Positions 8,256 through 17,577 are shown, numbered from the stretch's first letter. The stretch is DNA of 64,000 nt from an uncultured Eubacteriales bacterium (GCA_934525675.1 CAKSZH010000001.1:1-64000), one strand, 5' to 3'. Numbers and translations are program-made. Notes: generated from the letters alone by a model not told the origin.

Positions 8256-10805
8256 ATGAAAAAGACTTTTGTATCAGTCATGGCTGCTGTGCTTGCCCTG
8301 ATCATGGTCCTTTCCTTTGCAGCCTGTGGTACAAAACCGGGAGAAACCGGTACCACCGGCAGCAAAGAATCCACCACTGCCGGCAGCGAGTCCGGCACGG
8401 GCGAAGGACCGACCCGACCCGAGGTGACCCCGTTTGAAGGGGATTATACCTATCATGATGCGGTTATCGCGATGCCGACGAACTGGAACCCGCATACCTA
8501 TCAGACTGAAACGGACAACTATCCTTTCAGTTATATTACAACCGGTTTGTACGGCTTCTATTTCAATGATGATGTCCACCCGATCGAAGGGAAGGAAAGC
8601 TTCAAGGGATATGTCATCATTCCCGAAATGGCTGCAAGCGATCCGGTTGACGTAACCGAGCAGATCAAGAAGGACCATCCCGAGTTCAAGATCCCGGCTG
8701 ACGTGACCAAAGGCTATGCGTATACCATCGACCTCAACAAGAATGCAGTTTGGGATGACGGTACTCCAATCAATGCGGATACGTATGTGTATTCCATGCA
8801 GCAGCTGCTGAACCCAGATCTTCACAACTACCGTGCAGCTGACTACTACAGCACGACGCTTTCTATCGCCGGGGCAAAGGCTTATGCGAACCAGGGTACT
8901 TCCATGTATACCGCAATCGGTGTCACGACCACGCAGTTCTTTGCAAACGGCGGGAAAGTGGAAGACTTGTATCTGGATGTGGCTGGCTTCTGGGGAATTC
9001 CCAATCCTGACGGCAGCGATGATGCATACTATGTCAAGGTAACCGATGACACCAAGCTCCGCGATCCTGCGGTTGAAGAAGGTCAGGACGGCGACTGGAT
9101 CTCTGCTAAAGAGATCTACGAGGGCTATCTTGCCCCCGGTGCGGCATACGAAGAATATGCCGGCGAAAGTCTCTTCACCTTTGAGGAATTCGCAGACGGT
9201 TTCTCCTACGACAATGTCGGTTGCTTCAAGAGCGGTGAGTATCAGATCACGCTCGTTTTCGACAAGTCGCTGGCTGGCTTCAACCTTTACTATGCGCTTT
9301 CAGGTAACTGGATCGTCAAGAAGGACGTCTACGAAGCAAACCTTTCCAAGGTCGGGGACACCGATGCATGGACCAGTACCTACTGCACGAGCGCGGAAAC
9401 ATCTGTATCCTACGGTCCCTACAAGATCACCTCTTATCAGGCAGACAAGTCCATGCGTTTTGAACGCAACGACAAGTGGTTCGGCTACACCGACGGTCAG
9501 CATATCTACCGTGACCCCGAGGACGGCCGCTACTACAACATGTACCAGACGACCGCAATCGACACCCAGTGTGTCCCGGACGGCGATACCCGTAAGATGA
9601 TGTTCCTGACCGGTCAGCTCATGAGCTACGGCCTCCAGGAAAACGACTTCACCCAGTACCGTAACAGCGAATACTGCTACGTGACTCCCTCGGAAACCAT
9701 TTTCTTCTTCATTTTCAACGGCAATATGTCCATGATCCAGCAGAGAGAAGCAAACGGCGGCTTTGATAAGTCCAAGTACGATCTCGAAACGCTGACGCTC
9801 AAGTCCTTCCGCCGGGCAATGGCAGTCGCATACGACAAGGACGCTTTCTGTAACACCATGTTCCCCGATAACTCCGCTGCATTCGGTCTGATCGGCGAAG
9901 CTTATGTCTACGATCCGGATACCGGCGCACGTTACCGTGACACCGACGAGGCAAAGCAGGCACTCTGCGACTTCTACAGCGTGGATGTCAGCAAGTTCAA
10001 CAGTCTTGATGAGGCGGTGGAATCCATCACCGGTTATGACCCCGTGAAGGCAAAGGAGCTCTTTACCCAGGCGTTCAACGAAGCACTGGAGAAGGGCTAT
10101 ATCACTGATAATGACAAGGACGGCAAATCTGACCAGACCATTGAGATTGAGTACGCAAACAGCAAGACCTCTCCGCGTATCGAAAAAGCAATCGACTACC
10201 TGAACACGCAGCTTGCAGTGACGTTGGCAGGCACCCCGTTTGAAGGCAAGATCGTCTTCAAGCTCGGCGCACCGGTCGGCAACGCATGGTCCGACAACAT
10301 CAAGAACGGTGTTTCCGATACCGTCCTCGGCGGTTGGAGCGGATCCGCGCTTGACCCGTTCAATGTTCTGGACTGCTACACCAACCCCGCAAAGCAGTAT
10401 GACGCAGGCTGGTTTGATGCAAGCAAGGTCTCCCTCACCATCACGGTTCCCGTGGACGGTGTGGAAACCGAACTGACCATGTCGCTCCAGCAGTGGTCTC
10501 AGGCGCTCAACGGCACGACCATCACGCTGGCAGGCAAGGGCTACAACTTCGGCGATGGCATGGCGGACGTCAAGACCAGACTGCTGATCCTGTCCAAGTG
10601 CGAGACTGCGATCCTGCAGACCTATGACTATCTGCCGATGCTTCAGGACGGCTCCATGGCGCTTCTTTCCAAGCAGGTCTACTATGTGGTCGAGGAATAC
10701 AACCCCGTCATGGGACGCGGCAGTATCACCTACCTCAAGTACAACTATGACGACGCTGCATGGACACAGTATGTGAAGGATCAGGGCGGTCGGCTCAACT
10801 ATTGA
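8256..10805 (+). CDS. Oligopeptide ABC transporter substrate-binding lipoprotein (family 5), enlarged
   Basis: An 849-residue lipoprotein with a signal peptide (KKTFVSVMAAVLALIMVLSF) and lipobox AAC-G. I use ATG 8256 because GGAGG (8242-8246) lies 9 bases upstream, against 3 for the in-frame ATG at 8250. A Gly/Thr/Ser-rich tether follows the lipid cysteine. The body has the family 5 layout of the OppA/DppA type, including NGVSDTVLGGWSGSALDP near the C-terminal lobe. Usual length is about 500-600 residues, so some 250 residues are extra. It heads an operon with two permeases and two ATPases, most of them also oversized. The ligand is probably a peptide. Confidence 0.9.
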   Translation: MKKTFVSVMAAVLALIMVLSFAACGTKPGETGTTGSKESTTAGSESGTGEGPTRPEVTPFEGDYTYHDAVIAMPTNWNPHTYQTETDNYPFSYITTGLYGFYFNDDVHPIEGKESFKGYVIIPEMAASDPVDVTEQIKKDHPEFKIPADVTKGYAYTIDLNKNAVWDDGTPINADTYVYSMQQLLNPDLHNYRAADYYSTTLSIAGAKAYANQGTSMYTAIGVTTTQFFANGGKVEDLYLDVAGFWGIPNPDGSDDAYYVKVTDDTKLRDPAVEEGQDGDWISAKEIYEGYLAPGAAYEEYAGESLFTFEEFADGFSYDNVGCFKSGEYQITLVFDKSLAGFNLYYALSGNWIVKKDVYEANLSKVGDTDAWTSTYCTSAETSVSYGPYKITSYQADKSMRFERNDKWFGYTDGQHIYRDPEDGRYYNMYQTTAIDTQCVPDGDTRKMMFLTGQLMSYGLQENDFTQYRNSEYCYVTPSETIFFFIFNGNMSMIQQREANGGFDKSKYDLETLTLKSFRRAMAVAYDKDAFCNTMFPDNSAAFGLIGEAYVYDPDTGARYRDTDEAKQALCDFYSVDVSKFNSLDEAVESITGYDPVKAKELFTQAFNEALEKGYITDNDKDGKSDQTIEIEYANSKTSPRIEKAIDYLNTQLAVTLAGTPFEGKIVFKLGAPVGNAWSDNIKNGVSDTVLGGWSGSALDPFNVLDCYTNPAKQYDAGWFDASKVSLTITVPVDGVETELTMSLQQWSQALNGTTITLAGKGYNFGDGMADVKTRLLILSKCETAILQTYDYLPMLQDGSMALLSKQVYYVVEEYNPVMGRGSITYLKYNYDDAAWTQYVKDQGGRLNY

Positions 10806-10837
10806 TCTATTCATAAAGACAGTTCAATTGAATCTTC

Positions 10838-10868
10838 TACCCCCGCCCGCCGTCCGCGGGCGGGGGTA
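10838..10868 (+). terminator. Strong GC hairpin between binding protein and permease
   Basis: TACCCCCGCCCGC (10838-10850) pairs perfectly with 10856-10868 around a 5-base loop. No T run follows, so full termination is unlikely. A hairpin here commonly protects the binding-protein message and lowers expression of the permeases. The rest of 10806-11094 shows no convincing gene. Confidence 0.65.
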
Positions 10869-11094
10869 AACGGGGAAACGGGGGACTTTTCCCGATTGCC
10901 GTTTTTCCGCGTTTTCCCGTGCCGGGGGCATCAGTGCGCTCGGCTTATCCCTTTTTTATCGCCTGACCGCGGCGGCGACGTTTTGCCGCTCCCGGTTACG
11001 GATGACAACGAAAATCCTGCCGTGCGATCTTTTCCGCTTGCCGCGACCCGCGGGAGCGATCCTGAAGGCGTGTGGCTGAAATCGGAGGATTGCA

Positions 11095-12048
11095 ATGCTG
11101 AAATATTCGTTTCAGAGAATACTTCTGATGCTTCTGACCCTGTTCATCATCGTCCTGATCTGTTTCATTCTGGTCAGAATGCTTCCGCTCCCGGAACTTC
11201 CGTCAGGCGACCCGCACACGGAGGTCATTGCCAGATACCGGGAAGCCATGGGATACAATAAACCGTATCTGGTCCAGTTCGGACTGTTTCTCAAAGGTAT
11301 TTTTACCCGTTTTGACTGGGGCATCAGCGACAAGCTGTATTTCGGCCAGAACGTATCGGACATTTTCCTGTCCAAGCTGCCCGCAACCATGGCGGTCAAC
11401 ATCTTTTCCATTATTCTGAGTATTCCGATCGGGATCCTGCTCGGCATTTTCGCCGCGCTCAAGAAGAACACATGGATCGACCACACCATTTCCACGGTCA
11501 CCATGCTGACCATCTCCGTCCCGTCGTTCGTATATGCGTTCCTGATACAGTATATCTTTTCGTTCAAGCTCGGCTGGTTTCCGTTTGTCATGGCGGACGG
11601 CACCAATTATCTGTCCTGGACCATGTTCCGCAGTATGCTTCCCGCCATTCTGTCGCTCTCCTTCGGCGTGATTGCGGGCTTCACCCGTACCACACGCGCG
11701 GAATTGACCGAGGTGCTGACGAGTGAATTCATGCTGCTTGCCCGCACCAAGGGACTGACCCGGAGACAGGCAACCGTCCGGCACGCACTCCGCAACTGCA
11801 TGGTGGTCGTGCTTCCGTCCATTTTCGGCGAATTCATCGGGATCCTCTCCGGCTCGCTCATCATCGAGCAGATTTTTTCCATTCCCGGTGTCGGTCAGCT
11901 TTACCTCAATTCCATCAACGCGCCGGACTATTCCATGTTCATGCTTCTGACCGTGTTCTATACGGTCATCGGCTTGCTTGCCTCCATCGTGGTGGATATC
12001 AGTTACGGCTTCATTGATCCCCGCATCCGCATGGGATCCAAGAAATAA
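11095..12048 (+). CDS. Oligopeptide ABC transporter permease, OppB/DppB type
   Basis: A 317-residue protein of normal length for OppB. An N-terminal span (YSFQRILLMLLTLFIIVLIC) is followed by a periplasm-facing loop and five further spans. The EAA-type loop is in the segment around LARTKGLTRRQATVRHALRN (about residues 217-236), followed by GSLIIEQIFSIPGVGQL, typical of this family. The start ATG 11095 has a GGAGG site. Unlike its partner OppC it carries no insert. Confidence 0.93.
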   Translation: MLKYSFQRILLMLLTLFIIVLICFILVRMLPLPELPSGDPHTEVIARYREAMGYNKPYLVQFGLFLKGIFTRFDWGISDKLYFGQNVSDIFLSKLPATMAVNIFSIILSIPIGILLGIFAALKKNTWIDHTISTVTMLTISVPSFVYAFLIQYIFSFKLGWFPFVMADGTNYLSWTMFRSMLPAILSLSFGVIAGFTRTTRAELTEVLTSEFMLLARTKGLTRRQATVRHALRNCMVVVLPSIFGEFIGILSGSLIIEQIFSIPGVGQLYLNSINAPDYSMFMLLTVFYTVIGLLASIVVDISYGFIDPRIRMGSKK

Positions 12049-12069
12049 CGGCAGAAAGGAGTATCACTC

Positions 12070-13602
12070 ATGGATCAGTCTTTTGAACACATCCCGGCGG
12101 AAAAATTTGAATTTGCCAACCGGGACAGCGTCATTCACGATCAGAAACTGGAGACAAAATCCCGCGGTTTCCTTGCCGACGCGTTTCTGCGCTTCAAAAA
12201 GAACAAGTCTTCGGTCGTGGCGGCAATCATCATTGCGCTTCTGATTCTGTTTGCCATCGTGGCACCCATCATTTCTCCGTACTCGATTCAGGATAAGGAC
12301 ACCATTTATAAAACCTTTCCGCCGTATGTCAGGTGGGTGGCAGAAAAGAATCTCGGCATTCTGGACGGGTCTGTTACTTTCTCCAGCCAGAGCGAGAGCC
12401 AGCTTTCCCAGATCAGAGCCATCGGCGTGGAGACGGGCAGAGACCCGCTCATTGCCATTCTCGGCACACAGACTCAGGAAGAGATCTACCGCGGTCAGCC
12501 GAGACAGGTGACTTATTACAAGATCAAGGTCAACCGGTACTACTCCATCGGTGTCCGGTATCTGAATCTTTCCTATGAGGATTTTGAGAAAATCCAGCAG
12601 TGGCAGAATGAGACCGGGATTCAGGTCATCTACCCATACGTGGACCCGAAGGACATCATGGACATTTCCGACAACGCAAATATCTGGTATCAGGTTTCCG
12701 ACAAGCGCGGAACGCCCAAACTGGATGCCGACGGAAATTATATTCCCGCATACAACACCGATGCTTCGCGCACGGGTGCCGAATACAACAGCCTGCGTAT
12801 TGCGGGAGATGACGGCAGTTATGTATACAGCCGCGCGAAATCCGGCTCGGTACAGTGCCGCGTGGATTACTACTCTTATTATCAGTACAAAAACGGTACC
12901 GAACCGATCTTCCTTTTCGGAACCAACTCCATGGGACAGGATCTGTTCTGCGCGATCGGAATCGGCGCACGCTTCTCGCTGGTATTCGCCATTCTCGTTT
13001 CTGCGATCAACCTGACCATCGGCGCTTTCTATGGCGCGGTGCAGGGATACTACGGCGGGGTTGTCGATATGGTCATGGACCGTGTCACCGACGTGCTTTC
13101 CAATGTGCCTTTCATCGTGGTCGCAACGCTGTTCCAGTTACACCTTGCCGCCAAGGTCGGCATTGTGCCGTCCTTCCTGTTCGCCTTTGTCCTGACGGGG
13201 TGGATCGGCATGGCGTCTCTGACAAGACAGCAGTTCTACCGCTTCAAGGGGCAGGAATATGTCCTTGCGGCGAGAACGCTCGGCGCGTCCGACCGTCGTC
13301 TCATGTTCAAGCACATTTTCCCCAACTCGCTCGGTACCATCGTGACGAGCTGCGTGCTGGTCATCCCCGGTGTCATTTCTTCGGAAACCACGCTGACCTA
13401 CCTCGGTATCATCAATCTGTCCGAGTTTGCGGGTACCAGTATCGGTACGCTCATGTCGCAGGGGCAGACCTCCATGACCACCTCGCCGCACGCCATGTTT
13501 TTCCCGGCGCTCTTTGTGTCGCTTCTCCTGATCTGCTTTAACCTGTTCGGCAACGGTCTGCGCGACGCATTCAATCCGTCAACGAGAGGAGTGGAAGACT
13601 GA
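12070..13602 (+). CDS. Oligopeptide ABC transporter permease, OppC/DppC type, with large extra domain
   Basis: A 510-residue protein against the usual 280-320. The N-terminal tail and first span (AAIIIALLILFAIVAPIISP, about residues 54-73) and the core from FGTNSMGQDLF (residue 283) onward are normal OppC, including the EAA-type region near residues 395-420. Between them lie about 190 extra residues (roughly 85-275, nucleotides 12322-12894), rich in Tyr, Asp and Ser, without a membrane span. Since the first loop of OppC faces outward, the extra domain should sit on the outer face near the binding protein. I do not recognise it. Confidence 0.9.
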   Translation: MDQSFEHIPAEKFEFANRDSVIHDQKLETKSRGFLADAFLRFKKNKSSVVAAIIIALLILFAIVAPIISPYSIQDKDTIYKTFPPYVRWVAEKNLGILDGSVTFSSQSESQLSQIRAIGVETGRDPLIAILGTQTQEEIYRGQPRQVTYYKIKVNRYYSIGVRYLNLSYEDFEKIQQWQNETGIQVIYPYVDPKDIMDISDNANIWYQVSDKRGTPKLDADGNYIPAYNTDASRTGAEYNSLRIAGDDGSYVYSRAKSGSVQCRVDYYSYYQYKNGTEPIFLFGTNSMGQDLFCAIGIGARFSLVFAILVSAINLTIGAFYGAVQGYYGGVVDMVMDRVTDVLSNVPFIVVATLFQLHLAAKVGIVPSFLFAFVLTGWIGMASLTRQQFYRFKGQEYVLAARTLGASDRRLMFKHIFPNSLGTIVTSCVLVIPGVISSETTLTYLGIINLSEFAGTSIGTLMSQGQTSMTTSPHAMFFPALFVSLLLICFNLFGNGLRDAFNPSTRGVED

Positions 13603-15773
13603 TGGAACCCGAAAAGAAATTATCCGTATCGGATCTGACCGTCTCCTTCCGCACCGCGGACGGCAAAGTACAGGCGGTGAGAGGGATCAGCTTCGATCTC
13701 TACAAGGGCGAAACACTTGCTATTGTCGGCGAGTCCGGCTCCGGTAAATCCGTTACCTCCAAGGCGATCCTTGGTATTCTTGCCGGAAACTCCATTGTGG
13801 AGGGCGGCGAGATCATTTATGACGGCAAGGATCTGCTCAAGATTTCGGAGGAAGAATTCCACAAGATCCGCGGCGACAAGATCGCGATGATCTTCCAGGA
13901 TCCGATGTCCAGCCTCAACCCCATCGTCCGCGTGGGCAAGCAGCTCACCGAGGCGATGCTGCTCAAGGGCAAGGCACGGCAGAAGGAAAGCCGTAATGCG
14001 TTCAACTCCACGCTTGCGCTTCTCAACCGGAAAATGATTGAGGCGCTGGCACGGGACGATTCCGCGCACGCGGCGAAGCTGACCGAAAAATGCCGCAATT
14101 TCGATAAGTTTGAATACAAGCATCTGGAACTGGAGCGCCTGTATCTCGCGGCTTACGAGGCGGCAAGCGACGCGTCTTTTGACCTGTCCAACCTGATTTT
14201 TGAAATCGGGAAAAACGCGGCGCGCGATCTGCATTACCGCCTGGCGCGCGACATGAATCTTGCCCTGAAGTCGATCCAGACCTATGTGGTGCGTGCGCGT
14301 GCGGCAGAACTGACGCAGTTGGTCAGGGAAGCGAAGGTCGCCGCCCGGGGGTATGACAAGGACCCGTCCGACACGCGTCTTGCGGACGTTCTGACGGGCG
14401 TCAAGGAAATTCTCGACGAGGCACTGACGTTTGAGAAACCCAACTTCTTTGCAATGGGGTATCACGAATGCTTCGTGACCGAACCGCTCCCCGATCTGCC
14501 CGTCCCCGAACTCAACAAATATCTGCGCAAGTATCTTGACGACAACTTCATGCTCGACTTCATTGCCGACGCAAAAGAGGGCATTTTGTATTCCGCAAAG
14601 GAATCCGCGGAGAAGAAAAAGCAGGTGGTCGCGCTGCTCGGAAAAGAGCGCGCGGTGTTTGAAGCACAGCCGCTTGACCGTTCCGCCTGCATAGCATCCG
14701 CCGCGCGCCTGGAGAAGGCGGTGCTTGACAGCATCGACCGCCTGGAACTGGTCAAGGACAGCCTTGCCTACACCTTCCCGGACGCTCTGAAAACAGAGAT
14801 CGCACACTATTTCAATGCCATCGGGAAAAACGCGAAGGAAGAAAAGCGGTTTGCCCGCCAGACGGCGAAGTGGAACCGGAAGGCAGAGAAAGGAAAAGAA
14901 CCCGACTGGAAGGTCGTTCCCGCCTCCATCGCGGATCTGGAACTGATCCGCCGCGGACTGCTCCACCAGATCGACCGCCTTGCCGCGCACGATGAAGCCG
15001 CGCTCGCCGGGTTTGGTAGCCGCAACTTTGACGACGAGACCGTCGCCATGATCGACTTCCTCAAAGCCAAGGCTTCCGGCGTGGTAGACCGCGTGACCAA
15101 GAGCATGGCGAAGAACAAAGCACTCAAACTGATGGAAGAGGTCGGTATTCCCGAGCCGAGAAAGCGTTACCGCCAGTATCCGTTTGAGTTTTCCGGCGGT
15201 ATGAGACAGCGTATCGTCATTGCGATCGCGCTTGCCGCCAATCCTGACATCCTGATCTGCGACGAGCCGACCACCGCGCTTGACGTGACCATTCAGGCGC
15301 AGATTCTGGAGCTGATCAACCGTTTCAAAAAGGAGAGAAACCTGTCGGTCATCTTTATCACGCATGACCTCGGCGTGGTCGCAAATATGGCGGACCGCGT
15401 TGCCGTCATGTATGCAGGTAAGATCGTGGAATACGGCACCTCGGAGGATATCTTCTACCGTGCGGCGCATCCCTACACCTGGGCACTGCTTTCCTCCATG
15501 CCTGACCTTGATACCGATGAAAAGCTGGAGGCAATTCCCGGAACGCCCCCGAACATGATCTATCCTCCCGTCGGCGACGCGTTTGCCGCAAGAAACAAGT
15601 ATGCCCTCAAAATTGATTTTGAGCGTCAGCCCCCCATGTTCCGCATCAGCGATACGCACTACGCGGCAACCTGGCTGCTGCATCCCGATGCGCCGAAGAT
15701 CGACCCGCCGAAGATCATGACCGAACGCATCCGCAGAATGAGAGAGAGAGGAGGAAACGTCCATGCCGAATGA
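13602..15773 (+). CDS. Oligopeptide ABC transporter ATPase, OppD type, with about 375-residue insert
   Basis: A 723-residue ATPase; OppD is normally about 330-350. Walker A is GESGSGKS (43-50), the Q-loop is IFQD with Gln99, the signature is FSGGMRQR (530-537) and Walker B is DILICDE (549-555), so all catalytic parts are present. Between about residues 131 and 505 (nucleotides 13992-15116) lies a charged, mainly helical domain of unknown function, inserted in the helical subdomain between Q-loop and signature. The C-terminal oligo_HPY region is recognisable (AFAARNKYAL...) but its usual four cysteines are replaced. It overlaps OppC by one base and OppF by 11. Confidence 0.92.
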   Translation: MEPEKKLSVSDLTVSFRTADGKVQAVRGISFDLYKGETLAIVGESGSGKSVTSKAILGILAGNSIVEGGEIIYDGKDLLKISEEEFHKIRGDKIAMIFQDPMSSLNPIVRVGKQLTEAMLLKGKARQKESRNAFNSTLALLNRKMIEALARDDSAHAAKLTEKCRNFDKFEYKHLELERLYLAAYEAASDASFDLSNLIFEIGKNAARDLHYRLARDMNLALKSIQTYVVRARAAELTQLVREAKVAARGYDKDPSDTRLADVLTGVKEILDEALTFEKPNFFAMGYHECFVTEPLPDLPVPELNKYLRKYLDDNFMLDFIADAKEGILYSAKESAEKKKQVVALLGKERAVFEAQPLDRSACIASAARLEKAVLDSIDRLELVKDSLAYTFPDALKTEIAHYFNAIGKNAKEEKRFARQTAKWNRKAEKGKEPDWKVVPASIADLELIRRGLLHQIDRLAAHDEAALAGFGSRNFDDETVAMIDFLKAKASGVVDRVTKSMAKNKALKLMEEVGIPEPRKRYRQYPFEFSGGMRQRIVIAIALAANPDILICDEPTTALDVTIQAQILELINRFKKERNLSVIFITHDLGVVANMADRVAVMYAGKIVEYGTSEDIFYRAAHPYTWALLSSMPDLDTDEKLEAIPGTPPNMIYPPVGDAFAARNKYALKIDFERQPPMFRISDTHYAATWLLHPDAPKIDPPKIMTERIRRMRERGGNVHAE

Positions 15774-16992
15774 CAAGAATGTGGCAGAAAACGAGGTCCT
15801 TCTCCGTGTGGAGCATTTGTGTCAGTACTTCGGCAAGGAGGGAAGCGAGACCCGCGCTGTGGACGATGTTTCCTTTCAGATCCACAAAGGCGAGGTGTTC
15901 GGGCTTGTCGGCGAATCCGGCTGCGGTAAAACAACCACGGGTCGCTCCATCATCAAGCTGTACAACATCACGTCCGGCAACATTTACTTCAAGGGCGTCC
16001 GCATCGGTGCGGGGATCCGTTCCTACAACGAGGCGATTGCAAACGCAAAGCTGGAATATGCCGAAAAATGCAAGAGCGATCCCGCGGGCAAAGCGCAGTA
16101 CCGTGAAGAACTGAACCGGGTCGTAGCCGAAAACCGTGCGGAGATCCGTGCGGCGAAATATGACCAGAAGCACTGCGACAAGGAATATCAGGAAAACAAC
16201 TGTGCGGCGGTGAGGGCAAAATATGAGGCGCTTCTGTCCCGTGCGACCGAAGCGGAGAAGCCTGCGCTCGTCAGGGAATACCGCGATGCGCTCCGTAAGG
16301 CGAAAAAAACCAGGCTCGTGACGCAGATCCAGATGATTTTCCAGGATCCCATCGCGTCGCTCGACCCTCGTATGACCGTCCGGGAAATCATTTCCGAAGG
16401 ACTCATCATCCAGGGAGAACGCGACCGCAAGGTGATTGACGAAAAGGTCTATGAAATGCTCGAATTGGTCGGGCTTGTCAGAGAGCACGCGGGCAGATAC
16501 CCGCATGAATTCTCCGGCGGTCAGCGTCAGCGTATCGGTGTGGCGAGAGCCATCATCATGCGCCCCGACCTGATCATAGCCGACGAGCCGGTCTCCGCAC
16601 TCGACGTGTCGATCCAGGCGCAGGTCATCAACCTGCTCGGCGATCTCCGCGATAAGTTCGGGCTGACCATCCTGTTCATCGCGCACGATCTGTCCGTCGT
16701 CAAGTATTTCTCCGATCGCATCGGTGTCATGTATTTCGGAAAAATGGTGGAGCTTGCCGATTCCGATGAATTGTTCCATCATCCGCTCCATCCGTATACC
16801 AAGTCGCTTCTGTCCGCGATCCCGCTCCCGGATCCGGAGTATGAAAAGAACCGCAAGAGACTTCAGTACAACCCGCTTGCCGAGCACGATTACACGATGG
16901 ATCCGCCCTCGTTCCGTGAGGTGATTCCGGGGCATTTCGTACAGTGCAACGAGGCGGAGTATCAAAAGTATCTGAAGGAAATCTCGGATTGA
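15763..16992 (+). CDS. Oligopeptide ABC transporter ATPase, OppF type, with about 95-residue insert
   Basis: A 409-residue ATPase; OppF is usually about 310-330. Walker A is GESGCGKT (50-57), the Q-loop is MIFQD with Gln194, the signature is EFSGGQRQR and Walker B is DLIIADE. About 95 residues rich in Lys, Glu and Ala (about 85-180, nucleotides 16015-16303) are inserted between the first beta layer and the Q-loop, a different place from the insert in OppD. The C-terminal segment lacks the usual Cys cluster, leaving one cysteine near FVQCNEAEY. It should pair with OppD to drive the importer. Confidence 0.92.
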   Translation: MPNDKNVAENEVLLRVEHLCQYFGKEGSETRAVDDVSFQIHKGEVFGLVGESGCGKTTTGRSIIKLYNITSGNIYFKGVRIGAGIRSYNEAIANAKLEYAEKCKSDPAGKAQYREELNRVVAENRAEIRAAKYDQKHCDKEYQENNCAAVRAKYEALLSRATEAEKPALVREYRDALRKAKKTRLVTQIQMIFQDPIASLDPRMTVREIISEGLIIQGERDRKVIDEKVYEMLELVGLVREHAGRYPHEFSGGQRQRIGVARAIIMRPDLIIADEPVSALDVSIQAQVINLLGDLRDKFGLTILFIAHDLSVVKYFSDRIGVMYFGKMVELADSDELFHHPLHPYTKSLLSAIPLPDPEYEKNRKRLQYNPLAEHDYTMDPPSFREVIPGHFVQCNEAEYQKYLKEISD

Positions 16993-17014
16993 TGTGAAAA
17001 GAGGTGAGAAACGC

Positions 17015-17440
17015 GTGAAACCGATCGGAAAGAAGAACGTCATACGGCTTGCCGTCTACGGGGCGGTCCTGCTTCTGGCGGCACTCGGGGGAGCAATTGC
17101 CAAAGGGGCGTTCGCTTCCACCATGCCGGCGGAAACCTTCCGTATCCTGTCCGACGCGTTTCTCATTCCCGGCGTGGTGCTTGCCGGGGTTGCCGGCTTG
17201 AGCTGGGCAGCCTCCAAGGGCGCTTACGATTCGCTCCGCTACCTGCTTTATAACTTCGGGCTGCACACGATCTGGGTCTCGAAGCCCGAAAAGTACAGGC
17301 ATTTTGATTCTCTTTACGACTACAAGACCGAAAAGGACAAAAAAGGACGCAAGTGGTTCCCGGAGATGCTGTATGTGGGACTCTTCGGCATCCTGGTTGC
17401 GGGAGTTTTCCTTCTTTTGTGGGGAATTACCTCCTTCTGA
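17015..17440 (+). CDS. DUF3899-like small membrane protein
   Basis: 141 residues from GTG 17015, chosen because GAGGTGA (17001-17007) stands at the right distance; an upstream in-frame GTG at 16994 has no such site. Two N-terminal hydrophobic segments, a soluble stretch with YNFGLHTIWVSKPEKY and FDSLYDYKTEK, then a C-terminal membrane span. The middle resembles DUF3899, a domain of unknown function in Clostridia. It is the last gene of the opp operon, 22 bases after OppF and just before the terminator, so it may help the importer, but no role is known. Confidence 0.7.
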   Translation: MKPIGKKNVIRLAVYGAVLLLAALGGAIAKGAFASTMPAETFRILSDAFLIPGVVLAGVAGLSWAASKGAYDSLRYLLYNFGLHTIWVSKPEKYRHFDSLYDYKTEKDKKGRKWFPEMLYVGLFGILVAGVFLLLWGITSF

Positions 17441-17447
17441 CTTCCTT

Positions 17448-17477
17448 GCCGCGGCAGAAATGCCGCGGCTTTTTTTG
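17448..17477 (+). terminator. Rho-independent terminator of the opp operon
   Basis: GCCGCGGCA (17448-17456), loop GAAA, perfect right arm 17461-17469, then a run of T. A textbook intrinsic terminator. Confidence 0.95.
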
Positions 17478-17577
17478 TCTGCGTTTGTCCCCGTTCGTGC
17501 GCCGATTCACCCGCTTCCGAAAAAGCAGACATCAAACCGACGAAATTTCCGTTCATTTTTTGTCAGGTTCTCCGAAA

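Noticed and set aside
10896..11261. 121-codon plus-strand frame before OppB
   Set aside because: It runs into OppB in another frame and lacks translation signals.
13620..15776. 718-codon minus-strand frame opposite OppD
   Set aside because: Pure antisense shadow of the ATPase, whose motifs are certain along its flanks; no start signals.
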